Assembly: GCF_900000175.1 (NCBI RefSeq) | Contig: NZ_CWGJ01000001.1 | Coordinates: 124,001 to 188,000 of the forward strand | Direction: 5' to 3' | DNA length: 64,000 nucleotides | DNA from: Estrella lausannensis | Lineage (GTDB): Bacteria; Chlamydiota; Chlamydiia; Chlamydiales; Criblamydiaceae | The notes under the pieces: generated by a model | The model's input: only the letters and a program-made list of their open reading frames with translations | What the model was told of the DNA's origin: nothing | The model's database searches: none | Program-made: the position numbers and the translations under genes | In this document: positions 8,917 through 17,541 of the stretch, piece by piece | How positions within the stretch are numbered: position 1 is the first letter of the stretch | Layout: each line of letters opens with the position of its first letter

Positions 8917-9039
8917 AAAAACCTCCCACTGTTATTATAATTATAATACAAAACAAATAATTTTAAAAAATAGTAAATAAAAAAATCAAAAAAACTATTA
9001 TTTAAAACAATCTTTATTATTTTCTATTTTGGAGGAGTT
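8917..9039. promoter_or_regulatory. AT-rich divergent promoter region
   Basis: The 123 bases between two divergent starts are almost entirely A and T apart from two ribosome sites: GGGAGG for the leftward gene and GGAGGAG for the rightward one. Both promoters must lie here, so the two genes could share control. I cannot pick out clear -35/-10 pairs. Confidence 0.55.
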
Positions 9040-10614
9040 ATGGATCCAGCTGAAAGAACAAGTTGTAATCATTCCGATTCTTATCACTTGTTCCATGGAG
9101 GCTGTCCTGATCTGGATCAAAGTGCGAACAAAAAATATCGAAAACAAACCATTGCGCTGGGAGTTTGCACATTAGGAATAGCTCACGCTATTTATTACAC
9201 CTTTTGTAATGCTGAAGAAAAACCGACCCTGCAGGACAGAACCATAGCCCCCCTCGAAAGTGACGCGGAGGAATCAGCAAATGATGATGCGACGCCCCAG
9301 CAGAAATTGGCCCAAAAGGTCACGAATTCCATGCTTTTGTCCGCTATTGGCGACACTATAGGATACGGTTCGGGCCATAATCCTTCACAAAACGATTTTC
9401 CGTGGGAGTGCTCCGGAAGTTGGCACAATCAGCAAAACGCTCTGAACAGGTATTACGAAGGCAGCATCCGCAATATTCATTTTCGGACACCCAAGGATGA
9501 ACAAAGGTGGATCGTTTCCGATGACACAATATTCCAGCTGATTGAAGCGGAAAGCATCCTTAAAGTTCTCAGAAAGGACCGTTCCGCAGGCTATTTAACT
9601 ATCGTAGACCGCATCGCCAAAGACGCTTCGGCAAGATTGGAAGAGGAGTTTAGCAAAAAAACTCTCATCAGAAGTTTCGGCTCCATGACCTATCAATGCC
9701 ATATGCACTACAAGCAAGACATCGATCATTGGAGGGAACTGATAGAATACAATCCCAAGGCGATGGGCTGCGGAGCCTCAATGCGCGGGGGTGTTTTCGG
9801 TCTGTTTTTTCCCGGAGAGAATAACAGGGACATGTTAATTCCACTGACTCTTTTTGCCGGAACGATTACAACCCCCAGCACCATGGGCATCTTAGGAGGG
9901 CTAGCATCAGCCCTTTTCACGGCCTACGCGCTTGAAGATAAACCCGTTGGTTCTTGGATCCCTCAGATGCTCGAGGATTTCGAGAAAGCAAAAAAATTCC
10001 TTGAGATGGTTGCAAAGGATAAAAGCTTTTCGAAGGCGGAAAGAAATTTCGCCGCCCAGTGCATCGAACCTGAGAACTGGAATAATCCACTGGGGCAGTG
10101 GATCGAATACTACCAGCTTCTATCCGATTCAAAACCCGTTTTGCCAAAATTCGATACCTTTCCTAAAGATTTGGATGAAGTTCAAAAATTTCACAGCAAA
10201 TTTTTATACAAAACAGATAACTATCAATCTCAAATTTTAGGCAAGCATGCGACCAATTCAGTGATTTTGGCCCACCACGGCTTAATGAGTGCCGTGGCTT
10301 TTTTACTCTCCACCCATGAGCAAAATAAAAAGCTCACGAAAAACCCAGGGCTAATGCGTCCATCAGATTTACAATCGCTGATGGATAAAACGCCTAAAGC
10401 TAAGTTAGAACAAGTAGTGGATCATCTGATCAAGATCACTGGAATGCATGGAGGCGATACCGATTCCACCTGTTGCATCGCCTTAGGAATTTATGGCGCT
10501 TTAGCCGGGACAAGAGGAATAGCGCCGCATCACCTCCAAGAGCTTGAATACCGCCAATTGATAGAAGGTATTGGCGATAAGGCCGATGAGTTACTTTCAG
10601 GCGAGAGGCTTTGA
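9040..10614 (+). CDS. ARH1-like ADP-ribosylglycohydrolase with N-terminal membrane segment
   Basis: This family removes ADP-ribose from proteins (ARH1 from arginine). All metal-binding motifs are present: GDTIGYG (about residue 104), SDDT (160-163), GCGASMRGGVFGL (243-255) and HGGDTDST (470-477). The stretch GGLASALFTAYALEDKP and the ending ELEYRQLIEGIG closely resemble animal ARH1 as I remember it, more than bacterial DraG. The first ~85 residues are extra: Cys/His-containing, then one hydrophobic segment (residues ~37-56), then an acidic linker, so the enzyme may be membrane-anchored or exported. Ribosome site GGAGGAG. The 3' end overlaps the convergent nitric oxide reductase gene by 18 bases. 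The eukaryote-like sequence suggests transfer from a host, or action on host proteins; both are inferences. Confidence 0.87.
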   Translation: MDPAERTSCNHSDSYHLFHGGCPDLDQSANKKYRKQTIALGVCTLGIAHAIYYTFCNAEEKPTLQDRTIAPLESDAEESANDDATPQQKLAQKVTNSMLLSAIGDTIGYGSGHNPSQNDFPWECSGSWHNQQNALNRYYEGSIRNIHFRTPKDEQRWIVSDDTIFQLIEAESILKVLRKDRSAGYLTIVDRIAKDASARLEEEFSKKTLIRSFGSMTYQCHMHYKQDIDHWRELIEYNPKAMGCGASMRGGVFGLFFPGENNRDMLIPLTLFAGTITTPSTMGILGGLASALFTAYALEDKPVGSWIPQMLEDFEKAKKFLEMVAKDKSFSKAERNFAAQCIEPENWNNPLGQWIEYYQLLSDSKPVLPKFDTFPKDLDEVQKFHSKFLYKTDNYQSQILGKHATNSVILAHHGLMSAVAFLLSTHEQNKKLTKNPGLMRPSDLQSLMDKTPKAKLEQVVDHLIKITGMHGGDTDSTCCIALGIYGALAGTRGIAPHHLQELEYRQLIEGIGDKADELLSGERL

Positions 10615-12918
10615 GTCGGCGGAGGCACTTGTACCGCCGGAGTCCTTCCAGGCATGAATATAGGTGAGCAGGATCGCGTAGGCAGTAGGGATCACCCCAA
10701 ACACGATGAACAAGGCGTCCGCTGCGAGCCTTGCCCACTCCAGCTGATGGAAAAGGCCTGACATGATGAAGTTCAGATGTCTGGCATGCCAGTAACCGTT
10801 CACCATCGAATCCCAAAGCTGCAAGACTCCTGACGGAAAGAGATCGATCAAAACCATCAGCGCCATCCCGGCATTTAAGCCGATAAAACCAACCTGCACA
10901 AACCGCTTTGTTTTATTCCACACTTCCTCGGTTTGCATATTGCGCATGCAAAACATTGTCACGGCAAGTGAAAGCATGCCAAACACACCGAACATCGCAG
11001 CATGGCCGTGGTTAGGTGTTAGATTGGTTCCCACCTCAAAGTAAGAGATGATCGGTAAATTAATCAAAAATCCGAAGATGCCGGCACCTACAAAATTCCA
11101 CACACCCACCGCGATCAGGAAGTAGATAGTCCAAAGCTGGCGGGTGGCTAAAAAACGCCCGCAATCGATGCATTTCATCTTGGTCACACGAATGAAGTCC
11201 CAGGCATCCAGTGTCAGAAGTGTCAAGGGGACCACTTCCATTGCCGAAAAACAGGCCGAGAGGGCCATGTTGAGGTTGGTTTGCCCGGTAAAGTACCAGT
11301 GATGCCCGGTGCCGACGACGCCGCTGCCTAAGTAAAGGATGATATCCAGATAGATCACTCGCTTGGCAGTCGTGAGCTTTGTGACACCCATATGGACAAA
11401 AATTGTTGCCGTGAGCACCGTTGCGAATACTTCAAAAAACCCTTCCACCCATAGGTGAATGATCCAAAACCGCCATGTGTCGATGACGGTAAAGTTGGTG
11501 TGCTGATCATAAAAGACAGCCGGCACGTAAAATACAGGGATTGCCGCGGCAGCTAAGAAGAAAAGAAGGCTGAACTCTTTAAGTTTAGGATTGGAAAATG
11601 CCGGTCTTAAGGAGCGGAAAAGAAGCCATAGCCAGAAAAAGAAGCCGGCGATCAGGAGGTATTGCCAAAACCGTCCGAGATCCAGATATTCCGATCCTTG
11701 GTTTCCAATCCAGAACCACAACTCTCCTGGAAGCAGTCCATGGGCGCTTAAAAACTCGCCAGTCATGCTCCCAAGGACGACAACGACGAGAGCCCCAAGT
11801 AAAATCCTGATCCCTACGTGCTGATAACGCGGTTCACTGCCGGATAAGAGCGGAGCTATGAAAAGACCTCCTCCGACCCACGCTGTCGCGATCCAGAAAA
11901 TTGCCAGCTGCAAATGCCAGGTTCTTCCCAGGTTATATGCAACCCAATCAACTACTTCGATGCCATAGAATGATGTTTCCACCCGGTAGTGGGCGATCAG
12001 ACCGCCGAAAAGAGACTGCAGGAAAAACAGCGCCGCCACGACAACAAAGTAGGGCATCGTAGCCCTTTGTCCTTTGGTCAGAGGAATAGCTTCTAAATTG
12101 GTTTCATGAACATGACGAGGCGCTTGCTTGGAGTCCCATCCAAGGAAATCAAAGCGACCGAAGAGAAACAGCATCAGGCCTGTGGCTCCTAGGAGAAAAA
12201 TCAGGCTCATGGCGCTCCAGAAATAGGCGTCAGCGCAAGGAAAATTTCCGATCAGAGGATCGTAGGGAAAATTGTTAGTGTAAGAGCAGCTCTCCCCAGG
12301 ACGGTTCGCGACCGCCGACCAGCTGGCCCAGGAAAAAAAGGCAGTGAGGTTGTTTAAGTCTACTTGATTTTGGATGTAGTTCTTGGGCAGCCCCGGCGCT
12401 TCACCTTCAGTGAAGTACTTACTCCAATAGGTGAGCGCTTTTTTGTGAGCTTCAACCTCTCCCGGAGTATAGAGGAGAGTATCTTCTTTTTCATCATACC
12501 GGTTCTGCTTAAGAATCAGTGGCACCGACTCCTTGATGCCAAGCTTTTCTTCCTCGGTGAGTTCGGAAAACGCTTTTCCCCATTTCTTACCGGACAGATA
12601 ATCCAATACGGCCAGCCCCTGCTGATGAAGATACTCTGCCGTATAATCCGGTCCCAGATAAGCTCCATGGCCCCACAGCGTGCCATGTTCCATCAGATTG
12701 TAGCGCAAAAAGGCGGACTGTCCCTCTTGAATATTCTCTTTGGTAAAGAGGATCTCTCCCTTCTCATCAACCACCTTTCCCGGTATGGGAGGGGCATTCT
12801 CATACGAAAGAGAGGTGATAAACCCCAAGATGCCAAAGCCGATCAACATGACAACGATGACCGCATAACGCCACCAGTACGAAAGCTCTTCTTCTTCTTG
12901 CTCGGGAAGGGTATGCAT
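10597..12918 (-). CDS. norZ: Quinol-dependent nitric oxide reductase (qNOR)
   Basis: This single-subunit enzyme reduces two NO to N2O with electrons from quinol in the inner membrane. The 773-residue protein has an N-terminal membrane helix, a ~200-residue periplasmic domain (GQSAFLRYNLMEHGTLWGHG) and about twelve further helices. Ligand motifs are visible: RTWHLQLAIFW and HGHAAMFGVFGM for haems, HLWVEGFFEVFATV with the conserved Glu and a metal His, and GTGHHWYFTG with the paired FeB histidines. Fusion of the NorC-like part into one chain marks it as qNOR rather than cNOR. I chose the ATG at 12918 (GGAG five bases upstream) because the longer frame adds 41 unrelated residues. In an intracellular bacterium the likely job is removal of host NO; no denitrification partners are nearby. 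Confidence 0.93.
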   Translation of the reverse strand: MHTLPEQEEEELSYWWRYAVIVVMLIGFGILGFITSLSYENAPPIPGKVVDEKGEILFTKENIQEGQSAFLRYNLMEHGTLWGHGAYLGPDYTAEYLHQQGLAVLDYLSGKKWGKAFSELTEEEKLGIKESVPLILKQNRYDEKEDTLLYTPGEVEAHKKALTYWSKYFTEGEAPGLPKNYIQNQVDLNNLTAFFSWASWSAVANRPGESCSYTNNFPYDPLIGNFPCADAYFWSAMSLIFLLGATGLMLFLFGRFDFLGWDSKQAPRHVHETNLEAIPLTKGQRATMPYFVVVAALFFLQSLFGGLIAHYRVETSFYGIEVVDWVAYNLGRTWHLQLAIFWIATAWVGGGLFIAPLLSGSEPRYQHVGIRILLGALVVVVLGSMTGEFLSAHGLLPGELWFWIGNQGSEYLDLGRFWQYLLIAGFFFWLWLLFRSLRPAFSNPKLKEFSLLFFLAAAAIPVFYVPAVFYDQHTNFTVIDTWRFWIIHLWVEGFFEVFATVLTATIFVHMGVTKLTTAKRVIYLDIILYLGSGVVGTGHHWYFTGQTNLNMALSACFSAMEVVPLTLLTLDAWDFIRVTKMKCIDCGRFLATRQLWTIYFLIAVGVWNFVGAGIFGFLINLPIISYFEVGTNLTPNHGHAAMFGVFGMLSLAVTMFCMRNMQTEEVWNKTKRFVQVGFIGLNAGMALMVLIDLFPSGVLQLWDSMVNGYWHARHLNFIMSGLFHQLEWARLAADALFIVFGVIPTAYAILLTYIHAWKDSGGTSASADSKPLA

Positions 12919-13109
12919 AAAACTCCAATTTTTTTTTGACACCATACAAAGATAGACTTTCAAGGTCAAGTCAAGGACCCCTCCACTTTCAATAATTTCT
13001 GGAAGTAAAGAGGCCAAGCATAGATAATGCACTCTTGTCATTCCACCGCAGCAAATTCAAAATTTGGATTTCGAGTTTGTTTCGGTATCGTCTCGTGATG
13101 AGGTTTTGC

Positions 13110-13979
13110 ATGGATACCCGGTCAAAGACTCCCGTTTTCATCCTCTGCGGAGGGCTTGGCACCCGCATTAAAGAGGAAACAGAATTTAGGCCTAAGCCGA
13201 TGGTTCCGATCGGAAAGCATCCGATCATCTGGCACATCATGCACCTCTACAGAAGGTTTGAGTTCAAGCGTTTTATTCTCTGCACGGGTTTCAAAAGCGA
13301 AGTCATCAAATCCTACTTCCTTAACTACTCATCCATGCACAGCGACTTTACCGTTGATCTTGCGTCCAACAATCTCGTGATCCACTCGACCCATCATGAT
13401 GAGGATTGGGAAGTTACCGTCGCTTACACAGGCGAAGAGACTATGACGGGGGCGCGTCTGGCGATGGCAGCCGAAAGATACCTCGGAGATGCCGAAAATG
13501 CTGCCGTAACCTACGGCGACGGCCTTGCCGATGTCGATCTCCATCAAGAGCTGCAATTCCACCTGTCCCACGGAAAAATCGGTACGCTGCTTGGAGTGAA
13601 CCCGCCATCGCGCTTCGGCGAGATTCTTCTTGAGGAAGATCGGGTCGTCGAATTCAACGAAAAACCCGCCTTTCGGGAAAAATGGATTAACGGAGGCTTT
13701 TTCTTCTTCAAAAGAGCGTTTTTTGAAAAATATCTCACCAAAAAAAGCGACTGTGTACTCGAAAGAGCCCCTCTTGCCAAGCTGGCAGGGGATCATGAGC
13801 TTTGCATGTATAAGCATCGCGGTTTTTGGGCCTGCATGGACACCCAAAGAGACCGAGACGAGTTGAATAGGCTCTGGGAGTCGGGACAAGCTCCCTGGGT
13901 GCCCAAGCTTCCCTTCCTGAATACGGTGGAAAGCTCCCTGATGCCCGCTAAAGAGAGCAAAGAATGGAAACAGAACTGA
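13110..13979 (+). CDS. rfbF: Glucose-1-phosphate cytidylyltransferase
   Basis: It makes CDP-glucose from glucose 1-phosphate and CTP, the first step of CDP-deoxyhexose synthesis. The nucleotidyltransferase motif ILCGGLGTRIKEET, the sugar-phosphate motif RPKPMVPIG and the RfbF-type WHIMHLY follow each other near the N-terminus, and NGGFFFFKRAFF lies at ~190. Start: the ATG at 13110 has GAGG seven bases upstream; an in-frame ATG at 13098 is possible. At 289 residues it is about 30 longer than usual RfbF. The 3' end overlaps rfbG by 16 bases. First gene of a five-gene sugar operon. Confidence 0.9.
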   Translation: MDTRSKTPVFILCGGLGTRIKEETEFRPKPMVPIGKHPIIWHIMHLYRRFEFKRFILCTGFKSEVIKSYFLNYSSMHSDFTVDLASNNLVIHSTHHDEDWEVTVAYTGEETMTGARLAMAAERYLGDAENAAVTYGDGLADVDLHQELQFHLSHGKIGTLLGVNPPSRFGEILLEEDRVVEFNEKPAFREKWINGGFFFFKRAFFEKYLTKKSDCVLERAPLAKLAGDHELCMYKHRGFWACMDTQRDRDELNRLWESGQAPWVPKLPFLNTVESSLMPAKESKEWKQN

Positions 13980-15073
13980 AAAGAGTTTTCAGAGGCAAAA
14001 AAGTCCTCATCACCGGCCACACAGGATTCAAGGGATCATGGCTAACACTTCTCCTCTCCCATTTTGGAGCTCAGGTAAGCGGCATCAGCTTGCCGCCTCC
14101 CACCCTGCCCAGCCATTTTGAACTGGCCGGAATTAAAACGCTGGTAAGCAGCCACCACACCCTCGATATCAGAAACGAAACGGCTCTGCGGGAATTGGTG
14201 TTAAAGCTTCAGCCCGAATTCATCTTCCATCTGGCGGCGCAGCCCCTGGTCTTACGCTCCTATGAAAACCCTCTTGAGACATTCGCTGTCAATGTCCAGG
14301 GAACGGCTCACGTGCTTGAGGCGGCAAGGCAGATTAGCTCCTTGCAGGGCGTTTTAGTGATTACAACAGACAAAGTGTACGAAAATGACGAGAGGGGCCA
14401 TCCCTTCCTCGAGAGCGATCCCCTGGGGGCATCAGACCCCTACAGCACCAGCAAAGCGATGACGGAGCTTTTGACAAAGTCCTACCACGCCTCATTTTTT
14501 AAAAGCCGCAATGTTGGAGTCGCCACAGCCCGAGCCGGCAATGTAATCGGCGGTGGAGACTTTGCCGCGAACAGGCTGGTTCCCGATTGCATCCGGGCCC
14601 TTTTGGCAGGCAGACCCATTCCCTTAAGAAATCCTTGGATGCAAAGACCTTGGATGCACGTTTTGGATCCATTATTCGGTTATCTGATGCTGGGCGCAAA
14701 GCTTATTGAGGATCCTATCAACTTTTCTACCGCTTTTAATTTTGGCCCGAAAGACCCTACTGCCCTGACATGCCAGGCTATCGCGAACAAGCTGATTTGC
14801 CTGCACGGCAGCGGCAGCGTCAACGAACTCAGCCTGCCGCAAGCTCCCAAAGAAAAAAGTACCCTGCAGCTCAATTCAGAAAAAGCCAAAGCCCATTTAG
14901 GGTTTACGCCGCGCCACTCCATCGATTCTGCCTTGGAAGACACCCTTACGTGGTATAGTGTCATGCCCAAAAAACTTGAGGAAAGCACCATGCTCAAAGC
15001 GTCGATGCGCTCGATCGATCGCTACCTTTCCATGGTTGAAGACAAGAAGCTGTGCATGGAGGTCCTCCGATGA
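13964..15073 (+). CDS. rfbG: CDP-glucose 4,6-dehydratase
   Basis: This NAD-dependent short-chain dehydrogenase converts CDP-glucose to CDP-4-keto-6-deoxyglucose. The nucleotide-binding motif is VLITGHTGFKGSWL, with HLAAQPLV, TTDKVYEN and the catalytic YSTSK (Tyr and Lys). WMHVLDPLFGYL and GNVIGGGDFAANRLVPD are typical of RfbG. The 369-residue length is normal. It overlaps rfbF upstream, and its stop overlaps the ATG of the epimerase gene (ATGA). Confidence 0.92.
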   Translation: METELKRVFRGKKVLITGHTGFKGSWLTLLLSHFGAQVSGISLPPPTLPSHFELAGIKTLVSSHHTLDIRNETALRELVLKLQPEFIFHLAAQPLVLRSYENPLETFAVNVQGTAHVLEAARQISSLQGVLVITTDKVYENDERGHPFLESDPLGASDPYSTSKAMTELLTKSYHASFFKSRNVGVATARAGNVIGGGDFAANRLVPDCIRALLAGRPIPLRNPWMQRPWMHVLDPLFGYLMLGAKLIEDPINFSTAFNFGPKDPTALTCQAIANKLICLHGSGSVNELSLPQAPKEKSTLQLNSEKAKAHLGFTPRHSIDSALEDTLTWYSVMPKKLEESTMLKASMRSIDRYLSMVEDKKLCMEVLR

Positions 15074-15639
15074 AAGTGATCCAACTGCCCATTGAGGGAG
15101 CGTTTACTGTGGATCTAGAGCCTTTCGGCGATGAGAGAGGTTTTTTTTCCCGTCTCTTCTGCAGCCGCGAGTTTCAATCCAAAGGCCTCGAAGAAAAAGT
15201 CGTTCAGGTGAATAACTCGGGCAGCAAGCACAAAGGCACCTTAAGGGGCCTGCACTACCAGCTTCCTCCATTCGAGGAAACAAAACTTGTTCGTTGCATC
15301 CAGGGATCCATTTTCGATGTTGTCCTCGACCTGAGGAGGAGCTCGCCCACCTTCGGTCAATGGCACGGCGAGGTGCTCTCCCAAAAAAACAGGAGGATGC
15401 TTTTTGTCCCCCGCGGCTGCGCCCATGGATTCATCACTCTGGAGGATGATTCGGAAATCATCTATTTCGTCTCCGAGTATTATTCAAAAGAGCAAGAGCG
15501 CGGCATTCGCTACAACGACCCCCGCTTCAACATTCAGTGGCCGATCGAGCCGACAGTGATCTCTGAAAGAGACCTCTCCCATCCCGACTTCTCCTCTGAA
15601 CCTATCCTGGATAAAGAGAAAACCGCATGCGCATCGTAA
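15070..15639 (+). CDS. RmlC-like sugar 3,5-epimerase
   Basis: A cupin of the dTDP-4-keto-6-deoxyglucose 3,5-epimerase family: FGDERGFFSRLF, LRGLHYQ (catalytic His), FDVVLDLRRSSPTFG (catalytic Asp), VPRGCAHGF and the Tyr region IYFVSEYY are all present over 189 residues. Beside rfbF and rfbG its substrate is probably the CDP-linked 4-keto sugar rather than the dTDP one; this is inference. Start: the ATG at 15070 has GGAGG 8 bases upstream and overlaps the rfbG stop; an in-frame ATG 18 bases earlier would add only MHGGPP. Confidence 0.88.
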   Translation: MKVIQLPIEGAFTVDLEPFGDERGFFSRLFCSREFQSKGLEEKVVQVNNSGSKHKGTLRGLHYQLPPFEETKLVRCIQGSIFDVVLDLRRSSPTFGQWHGEVLSQKNRRMLFVPRGCAHGFITLEDDSEIIYFVSEYYSKEQERGIRYNDPRFNIQWPIEPTVISERDLSHPDFSSEPILDKEKTACAS

Positions 15640-16595
15640 TGACCGGAGCGAGCTCTTTTACGGGGATGTGGATTGCGGAAGCACTCTCGAAAAGAGAACA
15701 CGATGTCATTGCCTTTTTAAAACGGGATCTAAACTCCTATTCCGGCATCCGTAAAAGCCGTGTCGACAGATTGAAGAAATCGGCAGTCATCAAAGAAGGC
15801 ATCTCGTTTGGCGCAGCCGCATTTTTCAAGGCGCTCGAAGATACAGCCGGCCCCATTGACCTTTTTTGCCACCACGCAGCCGACGTTGCCGACTACAGAA
15901 GCCCTGAGTTCAACTATGTCAGGGCGCTTGAGGCCAATACATACAACCTTCCCGGTGTACTGAAGGCACTGGAAGCTAAAGGTTGCAGGCACATCATCCT
16001 CACCGGGTCCGTCTTTGAAAGAGGGGAAGGGGAAGGCTCACAGAAGCTTGAAGCGATGTCCCCTTATGGACTCTCCAAAGGCCTCACCTATGAAACGTTT
16101 CGCTATTTTTGCCAAAGACATGAATTCTTCCTAGGCAAATTTGTCATACCAAACCCTTTTGGCCCCTATGAGGAAGATCGCTTTACCTCCTATCTGATGA
16201 GAGAGTGGCTGCAGGGAAAGACACCTATTGTCAAAACCCCGGACTATGTCCGGGACAATGTTCCGGCACCTCTTCTGGCAAGCGCTTACGTCGACTATGC
16301 TGAATCTTTTATCGCCTCAAAAGCCGACGAAAGATTCTCGCCTAGCTTTTACCGCGAGAGCCAGGGTGATTTTACCCTTCGATATGCTCTCGAGGCAAAA
16401 AAAAGGCTAAACCTCCCCTGTCATACCGCTTTAGCGCAACAAACCGATTTTAACGAACCTTTAGTCCGAGTCAATAAACACCCTCTCGACCGGGATAAAC
16501 TCCAATTTGACGAAGAAGCCTTTTTTGACGAGAACACCCTTTGGTATCAACGCCTCTACCAACCTGGTTCCTTATGCGCAGCACAGTCATCTTAA
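15627..16595 (+). CDS. NAD(P)-dependent nucleotide-sugar reductase/epimerase (extended SDR)
   Basis: The 322-residue protein opens with MRIVMTGASSFTGMW, a Rossmann dinucleotide site, and carries a catalytic YGLSK (Tyr and Lys) preceded by ILTGSVFERG. PNPFGPYEEDRFTSYLM is a substrate-loop motif of sugar SDRs. After RfbF, RfbG and the epimerase, the expected next step is reduction of the 4-keto group to a finished CDP-6-deoxyhexose, so 4-reductase is the best guess. It overlaps both neighbours (13 bases with the epimerase gene, 22 with the glycosyltransferase gene). Confidence 0.82.
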   Translation: MRIVMTGASSFTGMWIAEALSKREHDVIAFLKRDLNSYSGIRKSRVDRLKKSAVIKEGISFGAAAFFKALEDTAGPIDLFCHHAADVADYRSPEFNYVRALEANTYNLPGVLKALEAKGCRHIILTGSVFERGEGEGSQKLEAMSPYGLSKGLTYETFRYFCQRHEFFLGKFVIPNPFGPYEEDRFTSYLMREWLQGKTPIVKTPDYVRDNVPAPLLASAYVDYAESFIASKADERFSPSFYRESQGDFTLRYALEAKKRLNLPCHTALAQQTDFNEPLVRVNKHPLDRDKLQFDEEAFFDENTLWYQRLYQPGSLCAAQSS

Positions 16596-17521
16596 TCACC
16601 CACAACGCAAAGCACCATCTTCCCCAATGCCTTCCAAAGATCCTCTCTTCCACTATTAAACCGCGTGTCCTCCTAGTAAACTCCTCCTCGACCGATGGCA
16701 CGGTAGAAGAGGCGATGCGCTATGGAGTGGAAACGTTTGTCATTCCCCGAATCGAGTTCAATCACGGAGCGACCAGGGAACTTGCTCGTAAAAGAGCTGG
16801 AGGAGATATTGCCATCTTCATGACTCCCGACGCTTATCTTGCATCTACCGATGCGTTGGAAAAACTCATTCAGCCTCTGATAGAAGGCAAGGCCGAAGCC
16901 TCCTACGCGCGTCAGTTGCCGCATAAAAACGCCCAGCGGATAGAGGCCTTTCAGCGCTCATTCAACTATCCGGATGAGAGTCATATCCGCTCGATCGCAG
17001 ATGTAAAGCGGTTTGGCATCTACACTTTTTTTTGTAGCAACTCTTGTGCTGCCTACCTCAATCAAGCACTTGATCAGGCGGGTGGATTTTCTCCGGTTCT
17101 TTTAGGGGAAGATACTTTGGCGGTAGCCAAAATGCTGCGTCTTGGGATGCGTATAGCCTATGCTGCCGATGCACTTGTCCACCACTCCCACAGCCACAGC
17201 ATCAAGCAAGAGTTTCAACGCTCTTTCGACACAGGACTGGCAAGGGCCTCTTACGCCACACAACTCTACTGTCAGGGCAGCGACGAGGAACTTGGAAAAC
17301 TCTATGTGAAGCGGTTGATCGGCACACTCTCTAAGGAAAACCCTGCCTCTCTTCCCTATGCCCTGCTGCATACGATGGCCAAAGCCGCCGGCTACTACAT
17401 CGGCAAGAAAAGCTTGAATGCCACTCCCTCTTTCTTAAAATTGCTATCAAGCCAGGATTTCTTCTGGAATTCCATCTATAGCGAATGCCTGAAGAGTTCA
17501 TGTGATACGTCAGGGTTTTAG
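16574..17521 (+). CDS. Family 2 glycosyltransferase (rhamnosyltransferase-like)
   Basis: A GT-A fold enzyme: STVILITHNAKHHLPQCL and LLVNSSSTDGTVEEA form the nucleotide-sugar site, MTPDAYL stands at the DxD position, and LLGEDTLAVAKMLRLG carries the usual ED motif. HSHSHSIKQEFQRSFDTG resembles O-antigen rhamnosyltransferases. It probably transfers the deoxyhexose made by the preceding four genes to a cell-surface glycan or protein; acceptor unknown. The ATG at 16574 starts at the fold; the frame is open 33 bases upstream. It is the last gene of the operon, converging with the acyl-CoA dehydrogenase gene. Confidence 0.85.
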   Translation: MRSTVILITHNAKHHLPQCLPKILSSTIKPRVLLVNSSSTDGTVEEAMRYGVETFVIPRIEFNHGATRELARKRAGGDIAIFMTPDAYLASTDALEKLIQPLIEGKAEASYARQLPHKNAQRIEAFQRSFNYPDESHIRSIADVKRFGIYTFFCSNSCAAYLNQALDQAGGFSPVLLGEDTLAVAKMLRLGMRIAYAADALVHHSHSHSIKQEFQRSFDTGLARASYATQLYCQGSDEELGKLYVKRLIGTLSKENPASLPYALLHTMAKAAGYYIGKKSLNATPSFLKLLSSQDFFWNSIYSECLKSSCDTSGF

Positions 17522-17541
17522 AGGGTTTCAGAGTAAAACAG

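Noticed and set aside
12364-12939. 191-codon rightward open frame
   Set aside because: It lies fully opposite the well-supported nitric oxide reductase gene and has no family features.
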